Positions 61,327 through 64,000 of a stretch of DNA of 64,000 bases are shown here, piece by piece. Position 1 is the stretch's first letter, and each line of letters opens with the position of its first letter. Origin of the DNA: Flavobacterium selenitireducens (lineage in GTDB: Bacteria > Bacteroidota > Bacteroidia > Flavobacteriales > Flavobacteriaceae); the NCBI RefSeq assembly GCF_014748335.1, contig NZ_JAAVIY010000005.1:62001-126000 (forward strand). Reading direction: 5' to 3'. The translations under genes were made by a program, and so were the position numbers. The notes under the pieces were generated by a model, which saw only the letters and a program-made list of their open reading frames with translations, made no database searches and was not told where the DNA came from.

Positions 61327-62892
61327 TTATTTTGCGATATTGACCGCCCTGGTTTCCCGGATCACGGTGATTTTCACCTGGCCCGGATACGTCATTTCGG
61401 TCTGGATTTTCTGGGAAATCTCGAAAGAAAGCGTTCCCGCCATTTCATCTGATACCTTTTCGCTTTCCACGATTACGCGAAGTTCGCGCCCGGCCTGGAT
61501 AGCGTAGGCATTTTTGACGCCCTGGAATCCGAAGGCGATTTGCTCGAGGTCTTTCAGACGCTGAATGTAAGAATCCAAAACCTGGCGACGTGCGCCCGGA
61601 CGCGCTCCTGAGATCGCATCGCAAACCTGTACGATAGGCGAAAGCAACGATTTCATCTCGATCTCGTCGTGGTGCGCCCCGATGGCGTTGCACACTTCTT
61701 CTTTCTCCCCGTATTTCTCCGCCCACTGCATACCAAGCAATGCGTGTGGAAGGTCGCTTTCCGTATCAGGCACTTTACCGATATCGTGCAAAAGACCGGC
61801 GCGCTTGGCGAGTTTTACGTTCAAGCCGAGTTCCGCAGCCATGATGCCGCAAAGTTTCGAGACTTCGCGGGAGTGCTGCAAAAGGTTTTGGCCGTAAGAC
61901 GAGCGGTATTTCATGCGTCCGACGATCTTGATCAATTCCGGATGCAGACCGTGGATTCCAAGATCGATCACGGTGCGTTTACCGACCTCGGCGATTTCTT
62001 CTTCAATTTGTTTGGACGTCTTGGCGACGACTTCTTCGATACGGGCCGGATGGATGCGTCCGTCCGTGACCAATTTGTGGAGTGACAGGCGCGCGATTTC
62101 ACGGCGAACCGGATCGAAACACGAAAGGATGATGGCTTCCGGCGTGTCGTCAACGATGATTTCAACTCCTGTCGCAGCTTCGATGGCGCGAATGTTACGT
62201 CCTTCGCGACCAATGATGCGACCCTTAACGTCGTCCGACTCGATGTTGAACACCGAAACGCAATTTTCGACGGCTTCCTCTGTTCCTACGCGCTGGATCG
62301 TGTTGATGATGATTTTCTTGGCCTCTTGCTGGGCCGTCAGTTTTGCTTCCTCGATGGTATCCTGGATGTGGGCCATCGCCTTTGTCTTGGCTTCAGCGCG
62401 CAATCCTTCCACGAGCTGTTCGCGGGCATCTTCTGCAGAAAGGCCGGAAATCACCTCAAGCTGGTTGAGTTGGCTCTTGTGCATTTTTTCGACTTCCTGT
62501 GTCTTGCGCTCGAGCATTTCGAGTTTGGACGTGTATTCCGCGGCTTTGGCTTCGAAATCGTCGTTTAGCTTTTTTGTTTTGGAAAGTTCGTTGGATACCT
62601 GGGACTCCTTGTCGCGTATGCGTTTTTCAGCTTCGGCCGTCTTTTTGTCGCGCGAAAGGATTACCTGTTCGTGCTCTGCCTTGAGTTCGATGAATTTTTC
62701 TTTGGCTTGGAGGATCTTGTCCTTTTTTATGTTTTCAGCTTCCTGATTGGCGTCTTTTATGATGAGCGAGGCATCTCTCTTTGCTGTTTTGAGCAAGGCC
62801 GCCGCGCTCTTTTTCTCGAGCATCTTGGCAATGGCGAAACCTCCCCCGATTCCGATTACCGCGCCGATGATTATAAATAAAATGGTGTCCAT
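61327..62892 (-). CDS. rny: ribonuclease Y
   Basis: 521 residues. N-terminal membrane helix ([20 protein letters not shown]), a long coiled coil (~30-190), KH domain ([23 protein letters not shown]) and HD domain with the metal motif LLHDIGKVP near 355. It begins mRNA decay at the membrane. Followed upstream (on the minus strand) by the 6S-like RNA and zapA, the usual flavobacterial order. Confidence 0.96.
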   Translation of the reverse strand: MDTILFIIIGAVIGIGGGFAIAKMLEKKSAAALLKTAKRDASLIIKDANQEAENIKKDKILQAKEKFIELKAEHEQVILSRDKKTAEAEKRIRDKESQVSNELSKTKKLNDDFEAKAAEYTSKLEMLERKTQEVEKMHKSQLNQLEVISGLSAEDAREQLVEGLRAEAKTKAMAHIQDTIEEAKLTAQQEAKKIIINTIQRVGTEEAVENCVSVFNIESDDVKGRIIGREGRNIRAIEAATGVEIIVDDTPEAIILSCFDPVRREIARLSLHKLVTDGRIHPARIEEVVAKTSKQIEEEIAEVGKRTVIDLGIHGLHPELIKIVGRMKYRSSYGQNLLQHSREVSKLCGIMAAELGLNVKLAKRAGLLHDIGKVPDTESDLPHALLGMQWAEKYGEKEEVCNAIGAHHDEIEMKSLLSPIVQVCDAISGARPGARRQVLDSYIQRLKDLEQIAFGFQGVKNAYAIQAGRELRVIVESEKVSDEMAGTLSFEISQKIQTEMTYPGQVKITVIRETRAVNIAK

Positions 62893-62971
62893 GTTGGTTA
62901 AATTAAGTGTTTTGAGGATTTGTCGCCTCGTGGTTATTGCTGCAAACCATTGAAAAATGGCTATAAAAAAA

Positions 62972-63124
62972 GCCTACATTAGGCGCTTGCATAAACTCGT
63001 TATGACAAGTTTTGGGCTAACCCGCGGTTCAAGGATCCGGGACAAGCCGGCGTGCTTTAGGAGCGGAGATTCACCCATTTGAATTGTTTAATGTTGAGTT
63101 TATCAAATGGTAACTAATGTAGGC
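62972..63124 (-). ncRNA. ssrS: 6S-like RNA (6S-Flavo type)
   Basis: Perfect 10-base terminal helix: GCCTACATTA at 62972-62981 with TAATGTAGGC at 63115-63124, followed on the minus strand by T7 as terminator. Between lies a long partly paired region with a central bulge, as in 6S RNA. Location between zapA and rny is the expected one for Flavobacteria. It would bind RNA polymerase holoenzyme and regulate it in stationary phase. Confidence 0.78.
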
Positions 63125-63152
63125 AGTATCGTTGTCTATGTAAAGAACGTGT

Positions 63153-63446
63153 TTATCGGTTGAGATATTCGGCGAGCATTTCATTGATCTCGCTCAAACG
63201 CTGCAAGGTTTCGGTCCCGTCTATGGCGTTGTCAAGCTGTTTTTGCTCCAACTGTGAAGCAAACTGCAACGCACACATGGCCAGGACGTCCTGTTTGTCG
63301 CGTACGGCATAACTTTCCTCGAACTGCTTGATCATGACTTCGATCTTGCGGGCCGCGCTTCTCAGGCCTTCTTCCTGCGACATGTTTACCGTTAACGGAT
63401 AAACGCGGTCGGCTATCGAGAGTTTGATCTTGAGCTTTTCGTCCAT
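63153..63446 (-). CDS. zapA: cell-division protein ZapA
   Basis: 97 residues. KIKLSIADRVYPLTVNMSQEEGLRSAARKIEVMIKQFEE is the ZapA head; ALQFASQLEQKQ and the rest form the coiled-coil stalk. It crosslinks FtsZ filaments. The ATG overlaps the stop of the coiled-coil gene upstream by one base, so the two are translated together. Confidence 0.92.
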   Translation of the reverse strand: MDEKLKIKLSIADRVYPLTVNMSQEEGLRSAARKIEVMIKQFEESYAVRDKQDVLAMCALQFASQLEQKQLDNAIDGTETLQRLSEINEMLAEYLNR

Positions 63447-63736
63447 TAGTCCGCGAGCTGGGCGATACAGTAATCTATTTCCCGTATCAATGAATTTATC
63501 TTGAGCTTCGTATCTCTTTTGTTGTCGTCACTGCCCAGCAATGAATTGGCCATCCGGAGTGTTTCGTTTGCCGATTTCAGCCCGTCGATTTCCCTCGACT
63601 GGCTGTCAAACGTTCCTGCAGCTTTTATCGCCTCGTCCCGAAGTCCTTTGTTCTCTGCCTCGAGGGCGTCGATCTTTTGGAGCAGTTTTTTGATCCTGCC
63701 TTCGAGAGTGTCAATAATTCCTGCTATTTCACTCAT
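63446..63736 (-). CDS. coiled-coil protein partner of ZapA
   Basis: 96 residues, almost wholly coiled coil: IIDTLEGRIKKLLQKIDALEAENKGLRDEAIKAA, then SANETLRMANSLLGSDD. The one-base overlap with zapA and its shape suggest a ZapB-like role in cell division, but that is inference. No catalytic motif. Confidence 0.78.
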   Translation of the reverse strand: MSEIAGIIDTLEGRIKKLLQKIDALEAENKGLRDEAIKAAGTFDSQSREIDGLKSANETLRMANSLLGSDDNKRDTKLKINSLIREIDYCIAQLAD

Positions 63737-63885
63737 ACGGAAACCTTGTCATTAGCTGAATCACAAAGGTAGTATTTCACATTAATTACGGAAATTTTTT
63801 TCAGGAAAAGAATGGGATCTTCATTTAGGGAGGTCGTTCGAGCCGTGAAATCGGGACACTACAGGCGGTTCTTTGCGGAGGTTCC

Positions 63886-64000
63886 GGCCCCGATGGAAGC
63901 GGCAGCCCGCAGCGACAAAAGCGATTTTGACACGGGCTGAAACCGCGACCGAAGGAAGCGCGTTTTGGCCCGATGGAAAAACGCTTTTTTGGGAGGACTA
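63886..64000 (+). repeat. dispersed flavobacterial intergenic repeat, copy 2
   Basis: GGCCCCGATGGAAGCGG, AGCCCGCAGCG, CGGGCTGAAACCGCGACCG, GAAGGAAGCGCG and GGGAGGACT occur in the same order as in the minus-strand copy at 48911-49039. It continues past the window edge. The 150 bases between the coiled-coil gene and this repeat hold nothing I can assign. Confidence 0.78.

Noticed and set aside
62972..63124. tmRNA or SRP RNA
   Set aside because: No tRNA-like ends or SRP Alu/S motif; terminal helix, size and gene neighbours fit 6S RNA.

Overview
The window looks like a chromosome segment of a Flavobacteriaceae bacterium, probably Flavobacterium or a close relative. Supporting signs are two secreted proteins with type IX secretion (T9SS) C-terminal domains, promoter -7 boxes of the Bacteroidetes type TAnnTTTG (several within 5-60 bases of start codons), few Shine-Dalgarno sequences, a 6S-like RNA next to zapA and RNase Y, families typical of Flavobacteria (DUF2279, DUF4290, DUF5686) and flavobacterial intergenic repeats. 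All assignments come from reading the sequence; no database search was run.

Layout. 0.2-4.4 kb: dapF, a GNAT acetyltransferase, mltG and a DUF2279 gene in one operon, then a lysozyme-like gene. 4.4-16 kb: housekeeping genes, including the dnaA - phosphatase - methyltransferase operon, ribD with a HAD phosphatase and a YigZ protein, prmC, a MacB-like permease, a T9SS protein and hisS. 16-22.5 kb: one 2170-residue T9SS-exported surface protein.

23.1-42.2 kb: an integrated phage-like element of 19.1 kb. A 24-base direct repeat bounds it, and the right copy is the 3' end of tRNA-Met. It carries a tyrosine integrase with arm-type sites at both ends; a three-gene kinase cassette (RNase H-fold-like protein, Ser/Thr kinase, overlooked 51-residue protein); a repressor with divergent promoters; two small HTH proteins; two tandem paralogues of unknown function; a DUF1376 replication-type protein; a 901-residue tail-type protein; a 1404-residue tape measure; another pair of tandem paralogues; and both terminase subunits. 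I find no portal, capsid, head protease, connector, holin or endolysin gene. The late genes run tail -> tape measure -> terminase, the reverse of the usual order although transcription is all rightward. It is either a prophage that lost its head block or a satellite-like element that keeps tail and packaging genes.

42.2-64 kb: core genome again: START-like protein, aminotransferase IV, a heptamer-repeat intergenic region, yqgE, HU, fmt, recQ, an NTPase, DUF493/DUF4290, murA (Asp in place of the catalytic Cys), ABM and VOC proteins, a large DUF5686 protein with aroQ, a cluster of four small outer-membrane beta-barrels, xerD, a serine hydrolase, rny, 6S RNA, zapA and a coiled-coil partner. Two inverted copies of a dispersed intergenic repeat lie at about 48.9 kb and at the right edge.
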